Source: Pseudomonas viridiflava (GTDB taxonomy: Bacteria; Pseudomonadota; Gammaproteobacteria; Pseudomonadales; Pseudomonadaceae). From it: a DNA stretch of 64,000 nt. Of the stretch, positions 1-9,072 are shown piece by piece. How positions within the stretch are numbered: the stretch's first letter is position 1; every line of letters begins with the position of its first letter. Made by a program: the position numbers and the translations under genes. The stretch is from the NCBI RefSeq assembly GCF_003702045.1, contig NZ_RBTP01000012.1, positions 558,001-622,000 of the forward strand, written 5' to 3'. The notes beneath the pieces are model-generated. The model searched no databases, had not been told where the DNA came from, and saw only the letters and a program-made list of their open reading frames with translations.

Positions 1-294
1 CCGGTCTTGCCGCTGATTGCCTATCAGGATGTGGAGGACGTGTTATGCCGGGCCAATGCCAGCGACATGGCGTTGGGCGGCTCGGTCTGGGGCCACGATA
101 CCGATCATGCACAAGCGCTGGCCAGTCGGCTGGAAAGCGGCGTCGCGTGGGTCAACTGCCACGCACAGATCCAGCCGAACACGCCATTCGGCGGCAGCAA
201 GATGTCAGGGTTTGGTGTCGAGTTCGGTCTCGAAGGCCTACTGGAATTCACCGGCCAGCAACTTCTGTTTATCCGCAAGCGCGACGCTCAGTGA
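1..294 (+). CDS. Aldehyde dehydrogenase, C-terminal part (cut by window edge)
   Basis: The reading frame is open from base 1, so only the last 97 residues are seen. They match the C-terminal end of the NAD(P)-dependent aldehyde dehydrogenase superfamily: an N-A-S-D-M-A-L-G-G segment, then SGVAWVN and the PFGGSKMSGFG signature that precedes the oligomerisation tail. The catalytic Glu and Cys lie outside the window, so activity cannot be judged. It ends 11 bases before an aminotransferase gene, and the two probably form one operon that oxidises an aldehyde after transamination. The substrate is unknown. Confidence 0.88.
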   Translation, partial: PVLPLIAYQDVEDVLCRANASDMALGGSVWGHDTDHAQALASRLESGVAWVNCHAQIQPNTPFGGSKMSGFGVEFGLEGLLEFTGQQLLFIRKRDAQ

Positions 295-305
295 GGGAGT
301 GAATC

Positions 306-1655
306 ATGTACGAGACGTATAAGACCGCACAGAAAAAATTCTGGCACCCGATGGGTTCTTCAGCACCCGAAAACCGATCCAGAACGTTGATCATCGCCAG
401 CGGAGACGGTAACTGCATCACCGATGTAGAGGGTCACCGAATGCTCGACGGCGTAGGCGGCTTGTGGAATGTGAACGTGGGCCACAATCGTGCGTCAGTC
501 AAAGCGGCCATTGCGGCACAGCTGGACGAACTGGCCTATTACCAGACCTTCGACGGCATTGCCCACCCTCGGGTATTCGACCTGGCCGAGCGACTGACCT
601 CAATGTTCGCTCAGGAGAACATGACGCGGGTGTTGTTCAGTTCGGGCGGCTCCGACGCCGTCGAGACGGCTCTGAAGATGGCGCGTCAGTACTGGGTCGC
701 CAGCGGCGAGCCGGGGCGCACACGGTTTTTGTCGTTGCGCAACGGTTACCACGGCGTACACATGGGCGGTACGTCTGTGGGCGGCAATGGCGTCTATCAC
801 TACAACCACGGGCAATTACTGGCTGGTTGTCATTTGCTCGATACGCCCTGGCTGTATCGCAACCCTTGGGATTGCCGTGACCCGGACGAGTTGACTCACC
901 ATTGTATTCGCCAGCTTGAAGATCAGATCGCCTTGCTCGGGGCGCAAACCATTGCCGCGCTGATCGCCGAGCCGGTGCAGGGCGCTGGCGGGGTCATCGT
1001 GCCGCCCGAGCGCTACTGGAAGCGTCTGCGCGAGGTGTGCGACCGGCACGGGATTCTGTTGATCGCCGACGAAGTGGTGACGGGGTTCGGTCGCTCGGGC
1101 TGCATGCTCGGCAGCCGGGGCTGGGGTGTCGCACCTGACATGCTATGCCTGGCCAAAGGCATCACGGCGGGCTATATCCCGATGGGCGCCACCGTCTTTA
1201 ACCAGCGGATCGTCGACGCCATCGAGAATGGCCCAGGCTTCAGCAGCGTGATCATGCACGGATACACCTACAGCGGGCATCCGGTGGCCTGCGCCGCAGC
1301 GCTGGCAGTTCTGGACATCGTGGAAGCCGAGGATCTGCCAGGCAACGCCGCCACCGTCGGCACTCGTCTATTGGAGCAGTTGCAGCCGCTGACCGAGCGT
1401 TACGAGGTGGTCGGCGAAGTACGCGGCAAAGGCTTGATGATTGCGTTGGATCTGGTCGTGGACAAAACCACCCGTCAACCAATAGACCCGGCCGCCGGTC
1501 ACGCCTCTCGTATCGCCGAAGAAGCTCGCCGGGCCGGTGTGCTGGTGCGCCCGATAGGCAACAAAATTGTGCTGTCACCCCCGCTGACCCTCACACCTGA
1601 TGAAGCGGATCTGATCGTCTACGCGCTTGATACAGCGCTTGCCACCTGCCGCTAG
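306..1655 (+). CDS. Class III PLP-dependent aminotransferase
   Basis: This 449-residue protein is a full-length class III (omega) aminotransferase, a PLP enzyme that moves an amino group between an amine or omega-amino acid and a keto acid. Visible marks are the substrate-side PMGSS near residue 16, SSGGSDAVETALK (112-124) for phosphate binding, NGYHG (146-150), LIADEVVTGFGRSG with the PLP-nitrogen Asp255, and the Schiff-base lysine K284 in LAKGITAG. The gene follows the aldehyde dehydrogenase closely, and such pairs commonly turn an amine into an acid. The ATG follows GAGGGAGTGAATC, a good ribosome-binding site. The real amine donor is not deducible. Confidence 0.92.
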   Translation: MYETYKTAQKKFWHPMGSSAPENRSRTLIIASGDGNCITDVEGHRMLDGVGGLWNVNVGHNRASVKAAIAAQLDELAYYQTFDGIAHPRVFDLAERLTSMFAQENMTRVLFSSGGSDAVETALKMARQYWVASGEPGRTRFLSLRNGYHGVHMGGTSVGGNGVYHYNHGQLLAGCHLLDTPWLYRNPWDCRDPDELTHHCIRQLEDQIALLGAQTIAALIAEPVQGAGGVIVPPERYWKRLREVCDRHGILLIADEVVTGFGRSGCMLGSRGWGVAPDMLCLAKGITAGYIPMGATVFNQRIVDAIENGPGFSSVIMHGYTYSGHPVACAAALAVLDIVEAEDLPGNAATVGTRLLEQLQPLTERYEVVGEVRGKGLMIALDLVVDKTTRQPIDPAAGHASRIAEEARRAGVLVRPIGNKIVLSPPLTLTPDEADLIVYALDTALATCR

Positions 1656-1666
1656 CGCACAAACGT

Positions 1667-1689
1667 CCGGTGCGGCAAGCCCGCACCGG
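1667..1689. terminator. Perfect intergenic stem-loop between aminotransferase and porin genes
   Basis: CCGGTGCGG and CCGCACCGG form a perfect 9-bp stem around a 5-base loop, 11 bases after the aminotransferase stop codon. No T-run follows, so it is either a weak or Rho-assisted terminator or an mRNA-stabilising hairpin within an operon. Confidence 0.5.
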
Positions 1690-1742
1690 CACAAGCCAAC
1701 ACCTGAAAAACACTCTAAAGACGATCATAAGGAGCTTCAGCC

Positions 1743-3068
1743 ATGCGGCATCCGTCAGGTATCCCGTTGTTCAGTCGCGGGCTGTTCTACACGCTGGCGC
1801 TCTCGGCCGCCAGCCAGGTCCACGCGTATGAGTTGTATGGCGATGAGAGTCGTCATCTCAATGCCGATGTGCTGGCCGTATTCGGTCACTTCAACAGTCG
1901 CAAGAACTATGATGGCGCGCCAGGGGGATCCACCTGGAATGAAGGCTTTATCAAGTACGGCTTGAGTGGTGATCAGGCGTTGAAGGATAACGGCACCGCT
2001 TATGGCGCATTCAGTCTGGTCAGTTCAGGGACGTGGGGTGACGGTGACCCTGCCGGGAACACGCTGGGTACGGAGCGTAAGACGAACATCGAAGAGGCGT
2101 ATCTGGGCTGGCGCTCGGCTGATCTGTTTCCGGCGTTGGGCAAGGACGGCGTCGATTTTTCCGTCGGGCGTCAGGTGGTCAAGGTGGGCAGAGGGTTTCT
2201 GATCAACGATGACGGCCCCAACCTCGGAAAAGGTCCGGCAGACGGCCGTCTGGATCGCGGGGGAGCCTATTATCTGGCGGCTCGGCATGCGTTCGATCAG
2301 ACCGCCGTATTGCGTCTGGGTGGGCAGGAGGGGTGGCACGGCAGCGCGTTATGGCTCAAGTCCGATAACCGCGCTCAAGCCGAAACCGAACTGGCTGCCG
2401 GTACGCTGGATTACACCGCCAAGGCGGGCACACTCGGGCTGACTTGGGTACATGGGCTTGATGTGAATGATCGATGGGCCAATGCGCTCCAGACGCAACG
2501 CAAGGACATGGACATCTACAGTGTTCGCGGTGAAGGCGATGCAGGGATCGAGCATGCAAGCTTTGCGTTCGAGTACGCCTGGCAGGACAAGGACAGCGGC
2601 CCACAGAACGCCTGGTATGGCGAGGCGGGGTATACCTTTGCAGAGGTTGCCTGGGCACCGAAACTGACCTATCGCTATACCCGTTATTCGCAGCAGTGGG
2701 ACGCGTTGTTTACTGGTCTGAGTACCGGCTATGGGACCTGGTTTCAAGGTGAGGTCGCTGGCAACTATGCCGGGCCGTTCAATAGCAACGTCGGTATTCA
2801 TCACCTGGGCCTCAAGGCGACGCCATTGGAAAATCTCACCCTTGGTGCGCTGTACTTCGATTACAACACTGTGCGCAAACGCAACGCGCTTGATCTGGAC
2901 GGTCGAGAGCTGGACCTCTACGCCGAGTGGGCGGTTAACCCGCACCTGATCATCACGCCGCTCGTAGGGCTTTACAAACCGAAACAGGATGCGGGCACAG
3001 GCGGCAATCAGGTAGGCGGCAACGGCACCAATCTGTACAGCCAACTGACCCTCGCCGTTCCGTTCTGA
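1743..3068 (+). CDS. Outer-membrane beta-barrel, alginate-export (AlgE-like) type
   Basis: The 441-residue protein starts with a Sec signal peptide (hydrophobic stretch about 12-26, cleavage near VHA-YE) and ends in ...LTLAVPF, the terminal Phe typical of outer-membrane barrels. The mature part is a run of amphipathic strands with many aromatic and Gly residues, and conserved blocks such as NIEEAYLGW and DFSVGRQ seen in the alginate-export barrel family. It probably passes a small polar or acidic substrate of the neighbouring catabolic enzymes through the outer membrane. The ATG follows AAGGAGCTTCAGCC. An OprD-type porin is the main alternative; the call is by pattern. Confidence 0.72.
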   Translation: MRHPSGIPLFSRGLFYTLALSAASQVHAYELYGDESRHLNADVLAVFGHFNSRKNYDGAPGGSTWNEGFIKYGLSGDQALKDNGTAYGAFSLVSSGTWGDGDPAGNTLGTERKTNIEEAYLGWRSADLFPALGKDGVDFSVGRQVVKVGRGFLINDDGPNLGKGPADGRLDRGGAYYLAARHAFDQTAVLRLGGQEGWHGSALWLKSDNRAQAETELAAGTLDYTAKAGTLGLTWVHGLDVNDRWANALQTQRKDMDIYSVRGEGDAGIEHASFAFEYAWQDKDSGPQNAWYGEAGYTFAEVAWAPKLTYRYTRYSQQWDALFTGLSTGYGTWFQGEVAGNYAGPFNSNVGIHHLGLKATPLENLTLGALYFDYNTVRKRNALDLDGRELDLYAEWAVNPHLIITPLVGLYKPKQDAGTGGNQVGGNGTNLYSQLTLAVPF

Positions 3069-3138
3069 CCGTGCACGAGCCGTAATCTATTGTGGGATGA
3101 GAGGTGGCTCGACAGCGATGCGTTCTACCCGGCAGGAA

Positions 3139-3885
3139 TCATCCTTTCGGGTTTTGCATGTTCCAGGCAATGCGCCGGGTTGTGTCCATCACCATGTCGA
3201 TCACTGTTTCCTGGCGCAGCAGCTTGAAGCTGTTTGTGCTGCCAACAGCAGACAGGCTGCCGACGACCTCGTCGATATCATGGCTGATGATCGGGGCCGC
3301 AATGCCGGTCAGGCCGACATTGAGCTCATCGTGGGTCAGGCAATAACCGTCCTTGCGGATCTTTTTGACGGCTTTGGAAAAGCTTGCCCAGTCATAGGGA
3401 TTGTCCGGCGCCTTGGCCAGGTGCTCGTCGAACAATCGCTGCAGGCGACGACCCTTCTGAAAAGCAATCAGCACCTTGGATTGGGCGCCGCGAAAAAAGG
3501 GCAGCGGTTGGCCGCGGCCGAAGGAAAAGCGAAAGGTGTCAGTCGGCTCGGCGATGTAGGTGTTGATGATATGTCCGTCGTAGAAAACGCTGGCGAATAC
3601 CGCCAACCCCGTTTCCTCCGACAGTTGATGCATCAGATCGCGTCCGGCCACCAGGATCGGGTCGTACTGACGCATCATCCAGTCCAGCTCAATGATGCGC
3701 GGTCCCAGGCCATAACTGCCAGCGTCTACTCGGCTGAGCAGGCCTGCATCACACAAATCCTTGACGTAGCGATACACGGTGGCGCGAGACAGCCCCATTC
3801 GCTCTGCAATGGTGTCGGGTTCGATCTTCAGTGTCTCGGGACCGAAAAGATCTAGAACACTCAACATTTTACTCAGACTGCTCAT
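3139..3885 (-). CDS. IclR-family transcriptional regulator
   Basis: This 248-residue protein has an N-terminal winged helix-turn-helix (about 1-65, with IAERMGLSRATVYRYVKDL as the recognition region) and a C-terminal effector domain (about 75-245), the normal IclR layout and length. It is transcribed away from the ThDP-enzyme operon across a 260-base AT-rich region, the usual arrangement for local control of a catabolic operon. Whether it activates or represses, and which ligand it senses, cannot be read from sequence. The porin gene converges on its 3' end. Confidence 0.92.
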   Translation of the reverse strand: MSSLSKMLSVLDLFGPETLKIEPDTIAERMGLSRATVYRYVKDLCDAGLLSRVDAGSYGLGPRIIELDWMMRQYDPILVAGRDLMHQLSEETGLAVFASVFYDGHIINTYIAEPTDTFRFSFGRGQPLPFFRGAQSKVLIAFQKGRRLQRLFDEHLAKAPDNPYDWASFSKAVKKIRKDGYCLTHDELNVGLTGIAAPIISHDIDEVVGSLSAVGSTNSFKLLRQETVIDMVMDTTRRIAWNMQNPKG

Positions 3886-4145
3886 TTCGCTCCTAGGGTC
3901 GGCTGGCGCTGCATTGGCGGCTCGGTGAGCACTATAGGCAGGCGAACCCGTTAAGGAAAGCCTGCGTACCGCTCAATATTCGTATTCTTTATGGTGAGAA
4001 AATAAGTATTTTTCAAGGTTTAAAACGCGTTAAAAATACATAAAATCTCAAAATACGAGTTTTTAGTAAAAAATTAGCTTGTTTGAATAGTTTTCTTGTG
4101 TGATAAATCTCGCTCATTGCAAACGCTCGAGTGAGAGGGCAGGAA
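3886..4145. promoter_or_regulatory. Divergent control region with candidate IclR operator at 4042-4064
   Basis: This AT-rich region lies between the iclR-type gene and the catabolic operon and must hold promoters for both. The clearest feature is the imperfect inverted repeat AAAATCTC (4042-4049) and GAGTTTTT (4057-4064), with 7 of 8 positions matching around a 7-base AT spacer. IclR proteins bind short palindromes in such places, so it is a candidate operator. I could not assign a confident -35/-10 pair. Confidence 0.4.
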
Positions 4146-5687
4146 ATGAATGGTGCGCAACTGATCGTGAAGGCTGCGGCGGCAAGTGGTATCGAGTACT
4201 GCTTTGCCAATCCGGGAACGACCGAAATTCCTTTGGTAGCGGCTATGGCCAGCGCACCCTCCCTTAAACCGGTGTTGTCCCTGTTCGAAGGTGTCTGCAC
4301 CGGTGCGGCGGACGGGTATGGTCGGGTGGCCGGCAAACCGGCGATGACCCTGACGCATCTGGGTCCCGGCTTTGCCAATGGCCTTGCCAACCTGCACAAC
4401 GCCCGTCGAGCCAATACGCCCATCGTCAACGTGATCGGTGATCACGCCTCCTGGCACGTCAACTACGACCCGCCACTGGCCAGCGACATTCAGGCGCTGG
4501 CCGGGACCGTTTCCGGCTGGGTGCGGACATCGCGTACCGCGTCAGGCGTGGGTGAGGATTTCCAGGAAGCCGTGCGGGCGGCCTGGCAAGCCAAGGGCCA
4601 GATTGCCAGCCTGATTCTGCCGATGGACCTGCAGGCAAATGCCGTCGTGGATCAACGTGCTTTCACTGCCTTGCAGGCGCCTGTCCGGCGTTTTGCAGGC
4701 GATCGCGTCGAGGCTGTGGCGCAGGCGCTGCGTGAGGGGCGGCGGCTCTTATTCATAGTGGGCGATCAGGGTTTGTCGGTGGCTGGCCTTGAAGCGGCCG
4801 GCCGGTTGGCGCAACTGCCGGGTGTGCGTTTGTTCGCTGAAACCTTCCCGCGGCTGAGCTACCGTGGCGGCGGTTTGCCGGACCTGGATCGTCTGCCGTA
4901 TTTCCCTGAAGTCGCCATCGAAATTCTGCAGCAGTACGACGCCGTGGTCTGTGCCGGTGTCCCGGAACCCATCAGCTATTTCGGTTACGAAGGCATTCCT
5001 TCGCGGTTGGCCGAGCGTGACCGTTTGTTGTCGCTGGCCGAGGTCGGAGATGACGTCGCGGGAGCGCTTGCGGCCCTTGCCGATGCCCTGAACGCGCCGG
5101 CTTATAGACCCACGGCATCCGGCGTCGAACTGCCGCCGGGCGATGACGAACTGACGCCGCAGTCAGTGGGGCAAGTTCTGGCCGCCGCGCTGCCGGACGA
5201 CAGTATCGTGTCCGTGGAAGGCGGAACCTGCGGTTACCCATTCTTCACAGCCTCGGCCCGTGCCGCACGGCATCGGGTGCTCACCAATACCGGCGGTGCA
5301 ATCGGGCAGGGCATCCCGGTCGGTTTTGGCGCCGCTCTGGCAGAGCGTGGCAATCGGGTGTTCTGCCTGCAATCGGACGGCAGCGCCCAATACACCATTC
5401 AGACCCTCTGGAGTATCGCCCGTGAGCAACTGCCGGTGGTGATCCTGATCGCAGCCAACCATCGATACGCCATTTTGCAGAACGAGTTGCGTCGTTTCGG
5501 TATGACCGAATTCGGTCCGCAGGCCCTGAGCCTGACCGAACTGGATCGTCCCCGGGTCGACTGGAAAGCCTTGGCTAAAGGTTACGGCGTACCCGCCTGT
5601 ACGGTGCACACCAATGCGCAATTGCAACGCGCGTTGGCCAATGCAAGCGCCGACAGCGGCCCTTGCCTGATTGAAATGGCGCTGTGA
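4146..5687 (+). CDS. ThDP-dependent enzyme, acetolactate synthase / benzoylformate decarboxylase-like
   Basis: This 513-residue enzyme shows the three-part fold of ThDP enzymes. The N-terminal Pyr domain has YCFANPGTTEIP and the cofactor Glu in LFEGVCTGAADGYGR; the central domain follows; the C-terminal PP domain carries SDGSAQYTIQTLW and the NHRYAILQNEL metal-binding loop. It resembles the unassigned large-subunit-only proteins near benzoylformate decarboxylase. With the next gene being an aldehyde dehydrogenase, decarboxylation of a 2-oxo acid to an aldehyde is a fair inference. I prefer ATG at 4146, with AGAGGG seven bases upstream, over the GTG at 4131. First gene of the nine-gene operon. 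Confidence 0.85.
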   Translation: MNGAQLIVKAAAASGIEYCFANPGTTEIPLVAAMASAPSLKPVLSLFEGVCTGAADGYGRVAGKPAMTLTHLGPGFANGLANLHNARRANTPIVNVIGDHASWHVNYDPPLASDIQALAGTVSGWVRTSRTASGVGEDFQEAVRAAWQAKGQIASLILPMDLQANAVVDQRAFTALQAPVRRFAGDRVEAVAQALREGRRLLFIVGDQGLSVAGLEAAGRLAQLPGVRLFAETFPRLSYRGGGLPDLDRLPYFPEVAIEILQQYDAVVCAGVPEPISYFGYEGIPSRLAERDRLLSLAEVGDDVAGALAALADALNAPAYRPTASGVELPPGDDELTPQSVGQVLAAALPDDSIVSVEGGTCGYPFFTASARAARHRVLTNTGGAIGQGIPVGFGAALAERGNRVFCLQSDGSAQYTIQTLWSIAREQLPVVILIAANHRYAILQNELRRFGMTEFGPQALSLTELDRPRVDWKALAKGYGVPACTVHTNAQLQRALANASADSGPCLIEMAL

Positions 5688-5697
5688 AGGAGCACGT

Positions 5698-7188
5698 ATG
5701 AGTCAGATTCAGGTGTTGCCAGCCGTTGAAGCCTTCTTGTCCCGTCCCGGGCAACTGTTCATCGCAGGAACCTGGCAGGACGCGGCCAGCGGTCGGCGTT
5801 TTTCTGTCGAGAATCCCGCCACTGAAGGCACGCTCACAGAGGTCGCCGAGGGTGATGAGCGGGACGTGAATGCTGCGGTCGATGCGGCCGTTGCCGCGTT
5901 CAACGGCACCTGGCGCCAGGTGTCGCCCGCCCAGCGCAGCCTGCTGATCTTTCGGTTGGCCGAGCTGGTGGATCAGTATCGCGAAGAGTTGGCTCAACTG
6001 ATCACGCTGGAGAACGGCAAACCGATTGCTGCCGCGCGCGGGGAGGCGGCCAGCGCCGCCAATATTCTGCGGTACTTCGCGGGGTGGCCGACCAAGATAG
6101 AAGGCAGCACAGTTCCCGTGTCACCTGCCAGCGGCGCACCGATGCTCAACTACACCCTGCGCGAGCCGGTGGGTGTCTGCGCGTTGATCGTGCCCTGGAA
6201 CTTTCCGTTGACCATGTGCGTGTGGAAGCTGGGTCCGGTGCTGGCAACCGGGTGTGTGGCAGTGCTTAAGCCTGCCGAACAGACGCCTCTCGTGGCGATC
6301 AGGCTGGTGCAACTGATCGAGGCGGCGGGCTTTGCGCCCGGGGTGGTCAACCTGATCACAGGCCTGGGCGCGCAAACCGGCGCTCCGCTGGCGCAGCATC
6401 CCGATGTGGACAAGATCGCCTTTACCGGGTCGACCCACGTGGGTCGTCTCATCGCTCAGGCGGCCACCGGCAACATGAAAAAGGTGTCGCTGGAGCTGGG
6501 CGGCAAATCGCCCAACATCATTTTGCCGGACGCCGACATCGTTCGCGCCGCCAAGGGTGCCGCCGACGGGATCTTCTATAACCAGGGGCAGGTTTGCACG
6601 GCCGGTTCGCGTCTGTACGTACACGCCAGTGTGCTGGATCAGGTCCTCGAAGAGCTTCAGCGCCACGCCAGTGGTTATGTCCTTGGCAGCGGTCTGGACC
6701 CGGCTAATAGCATGGGACCGCTGGTGTCTGCCCGGCAGTTGAGCACGGTAAAGGGGTATCTGCAGCGTGGGCAGGAAGAGGGTGCCGAACTGATCTGCGG
6801 CGGAGGCCGGCCTGAGCATTTGGATCAGGGCCACTTCATCCAGCCCAGCGTGTTTCTTGACCGTGCCGAGCGCGCCTGTGTCGCCCGTGAAGAAATCTTC
6901 GGGCCGGTTCTGACCGTCATGAGCTGGACCGAAATCGATGAGTTGGTGCTGCGCGCCAACGATTCACCCTATGGCCTGGCGGCCGGTCTATGGACCCGTG
7001 ACTTGCGCTCGGCTCATCGCGTGGCCGCGCAACTGAAAGCCGGATCGGTCTGGATCAACTGCTGGAACGTCGTCGATCCCGCCTCTCCATTCGGCGGTTA
7101 CAAACAATCCGGCTGGGGCCGGGAAATGGGCAAAAACGTCATCGACGCGTACACCGAAACCAAGAGTGTCTTTGTCGATCTCGCCTGA
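5698..7188 (+). CDS. NAD(P)-dependent aldehyde dehydrogenase
   Basis: A complete 496-residue aldehyde dehydrogenase. The catalytic apparatus is intact: Asn169 in VPWNFP, the general base Glu266 in LELGGKSPN, nucleophile Cys300 in NQGQVCTAGSR, and the C-terminal PFGGYKQSGWGREMG motif. It starts 10 bases after the ThDP gene, behind AAGGAGCACGT, and so is co-transcribed. It most likely oxidises the aldehyde released by the ThDP enzyme or by a later aldolytic step. It is distinct from the partial dehydrogenase at the window start, so the cluster holds two such enzymes. Confidence 0.93.
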   Translation: MSQIQVLPAVEAFLSRPGQLFIAGTWQDAASGRRFSVENPATEGTLTEVAEGDERDVNAAVDAAVAAFNGTWRQVSPAQRSLLIFRLAELVDQYREELAQLITLENGKPIAAARGEAASAANILRYFAGWPTKIEGSTVPVSPASGAPMLNYTLREPVGVCALIVPWNFPLTMCVWKLGPVLATGCVAVLKPAEQTPLVAIRLVQLIEAAGFAPGVVNLITGLGAQTGAPLAQHPDVDKIAFTGSTHVGRLIAQAATGNMKKVSLELGGKSPNIILPDADIVRAAKGAADGIFYNQGQVCTAGSRLYVHASVLDQVLEELQRHASGYVLGSGLDPANSMGPLVSARQLSTVKGYLQRGQEEGAELICGGGRPEHLDQGHFIQPSVFLDRAERACVAREEIFGPVLTVMSWTEIDELVLRANDSPYGLAAGLWTRDLRSAHRVAAQLKAGSVWINCWNVVDPASPFGGYKQSGWGREMGKNVIDAYTETKSVFVDLA

Positions 7189-7213
7189 GCCAACAACCAC
7201 AAGAGGAACTGCT

Positions 7214-8008
7214 ATGGATCTGGAATTGCAAGGCCGCGTGGCAATCGTCACCGGCGGCGGTATGGGTATCGGCAAGGAGGTCGCACGTTTTCTTTCCCAG
7301 GAGGGCTGCAAGGTCGTGATCTGTGCGCGCCGCATGGAGTTCCTGCAGCAGGCTGCCGAGGAGATCACGGCAGAGACGGGTAATGAAGTGCTGCCCCTGT
7401 TCTGCGACACCAATCAGATGACGGCTGTGTCGGACATGGTGCGGGCGGCTCACACACATTTCGGTCGTATCGACATTCTGGTCAATGGCGCCGCTGCACC
7501 GTCCGGCGTTGTGCGCAATGACATCGAGCATGCCGGCGATGACGAGCTGCTATCGGACCTCAACACCAAGGTGATCGGCTATTTCCGTTGCGCCAAGGCG
7601 GTGACACCGCACATGAAAGCCGCAGGCTTCGGTCGCATTATCAACATCGGCGGGCTGACCGGGCGTGGCAGCAAAGTGCTCTCCGGCATGCGCAACCTGG
7701 CGATTGCACACATGACCAAAACCCTTTCCGACCAGTTGGGGCCGTCCGGCATCACGGTCAATCTGATCCACCCGGGCGTGGTGGATACCCCACATATCCA
7801 GGAGCTTTACGAGCGTGAAGGGGTCAAGCAGGGCAAGACTCCGAAGCAGGTCGAGCAAGGCTATATCGAGGCAACCCCGATTCGCCGCACCCTTGCGCCG
7901 ATCGAAATGGGCTGGCTGATAGGTTTTCTGGCATCCCCCAAGGCGGGCGCAGTAACCGGTGAGTCGATTGGCATCGACGGCGGTTTGACGCGTGGCATCT
8001 TCATCTGA
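7214..8008 (+). CDS. SDR-family protein with apparently degenerate catalytic residues
   Basis: The 264-residue protein has the short-chain dehydrogenase Rossmann fold: TGGGMGIG (13-20) for dinucleotide binding, DILVNGAAA (87-95), Asn117, and the ITVNLIHPGVVDTP and TGESIGIDGG blocks. The usual Ser-Tyr-x3-Lys triad is not visible. The Ser position reads as Gly147, and the YxxxK positions read as Ser157 and Asn161 (SGMRN). It may be a non-reductase member, such as a lyase or isomerase-like SDR, or use other residues. The ATG follows AAGAGGAACTGCT. The preceding gene ends 25 bases upstream. Confidence 0.85.
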   Translation: MDLELQGRVAIVTGGGMGIGKEVARFLSQEGCKVVICARRMEFLQQAAEEITAETGNEVLPLFCDTNQMTAVSDMVRAAHTHFGRIDILVNGAAAPSGVVRNDIEHAGDDELLSDLNTKVIGYFRCAKAVTPHMKAAGFGRIINIGGLTGRGSKVLSGMRNLAIAHMTKTLSDQLGPSGITVNLIHPGVVDTPHIQELYEREGVKQGKTPKQVEQGYIEATPIRRTLAPIEMGWLIGFLASPKAGAVTGESIGIDGGLTRGIFI

Positions 8009-8020
8009 GGAGCAGCAGTG

Positions 8021-9061
8021 ATGAGTAATGGAACCCTTTTGGTCGCCACCGTCGGGCAAGCCGTGATTCGCAGTGCCGACGATGGCCGTACCTGGCATCG
8101 CCTGGGGCTTGGACAAGATCTGGAGTTCGACGCGATCACCCGATCCCTGAGCTTCAACCTCGCCCATCCCGAAGTGCTGTACGCGGGCACCGATATCGGT
8201 CTTTGTGTCAGCCACGACACGGGAGGTCATTGGCAGCAGGTGGATTCACCGTTCAATGGTCAGACCGTGTGGAAAGTGGCCGTCGACCCGCAGGATGCAA
8301 CGCGTATTTTCGTCGGCACCGGTGCACCTTCCCGTGCCGTGATGTGGCGCACCCTCGACGGCGGTCAGACCTGGGATCGCGCGCCTGTGGAGATACCCGA
8401 GTTCTGCGACGGAGTCAGTCGCCCGCGCTTGCTGGCCTTTGCTTTCGATCCTACGGATCGCAACCAGGTGTGGTTCGGCCTGGAAGAAGGCGGGCTGTTC
8501 CATAGCCGCGATGGCGGCGACACCTGGACGCGTGTCGATGACCGGCTGCTGTGGGATTACAACTCCGACATCCACAACATCCTCGTACTGCCCAACCAGG
8601 GCCGCAAGGTCATCGTTGTGGTCTGCGTCAACGCCGTGTACCGCAGCCTGGATGAAGGCCTGACGTGGACGGGCATCATCGCCCGTGAAACCTTTGGCTT
8701 GTACTACGTGCGTGCCATGAATGCCCCGTTGGGCAGTGACAGTACGCTTTATCTGAGCATCTCCGATGGCACGCCGGGCACGACCAGCAAGGTGCTCGTC
8801 TCCCGTGACGCGGCCGTCAGTTGGGAGGTGTTGCCGCTTTCGCAGCAACCCAATTCGTGTATCTGGGCCATTGCGTTCAACCCGGCCGATCCTCGACAGA
8901 TTGTTGCCGGGACCAAGTACGGCCATCTGTTCACCTCTGAAAATGGCGGCGACAGCTGGCAGAAACAGTGGCGTGAATTCAGCGAGATCGCTGATGTGCT
9001 CTGGACGCCTGCGGTGGCGCAGATCAAGTCCGGGCATCAATCCATCGTCCAGAAAAACTGA
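8021..9061 (+). CDS. Asp-box (BNR) beta-propeller protein
   Basis: This protein of about 346 residues has no signal peptide. It contains repeated Asp-box motifs: S-A-D-D-G-R-T-W, S-H-D-T-G-G-H-W, T-L-D-G-G-Q-T-W, S-R-D-G-G-D-T-W, S-L-D-E-G-L-T-W and S-E-N-G-G-D-S-W. These mark a six- or seven-bladed propeller of the sialidase/sortilin/YCF48 type. Nothing identifies a glycosidase site. A cytoplasmic propeller between an SDR and a VOC gene is most likely a lactonase-, hydratase- or scaffold-like member of the pathway; function unknown. ATG at 8021 follows TGAGGAGCAGCAGTG; a GTG directly before it (8018) is also possible. Confidence 0.8.
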   Translation: MSNGTLLVATVGQAVIRSADDGRTWHRLGLGQDLEFDAITRSLSFNLAHPEVLYAGTDIGLCVSHDTGGHWQQVDSPFNGQTVWKVAVDPQDATRIFVGTGAPSRAVMWRTLDGGQTWDRAPVEIPEFCDGVSRPRLLAFAFDPTDRNQVWFGLEEGGLFHSRDGGDTWTRVDDRLLWDYNSDIHNILVLPNQGRKVIVVVCVNAVYRSLDEGLTWTGIIARETFGLYYVRAMNAPLGSDSTLYLSISDGTPGTTSKVLVSRDAAVSWEVLPLSQQPNSCIWAIAFNPADPRQIVAGTKYGHLFTSENGGDSWQKQWREFSEIADVLWTPAVAQIKSGHQSIVQKN

Positions 9062-9072
9062 GGGCGCGCACG

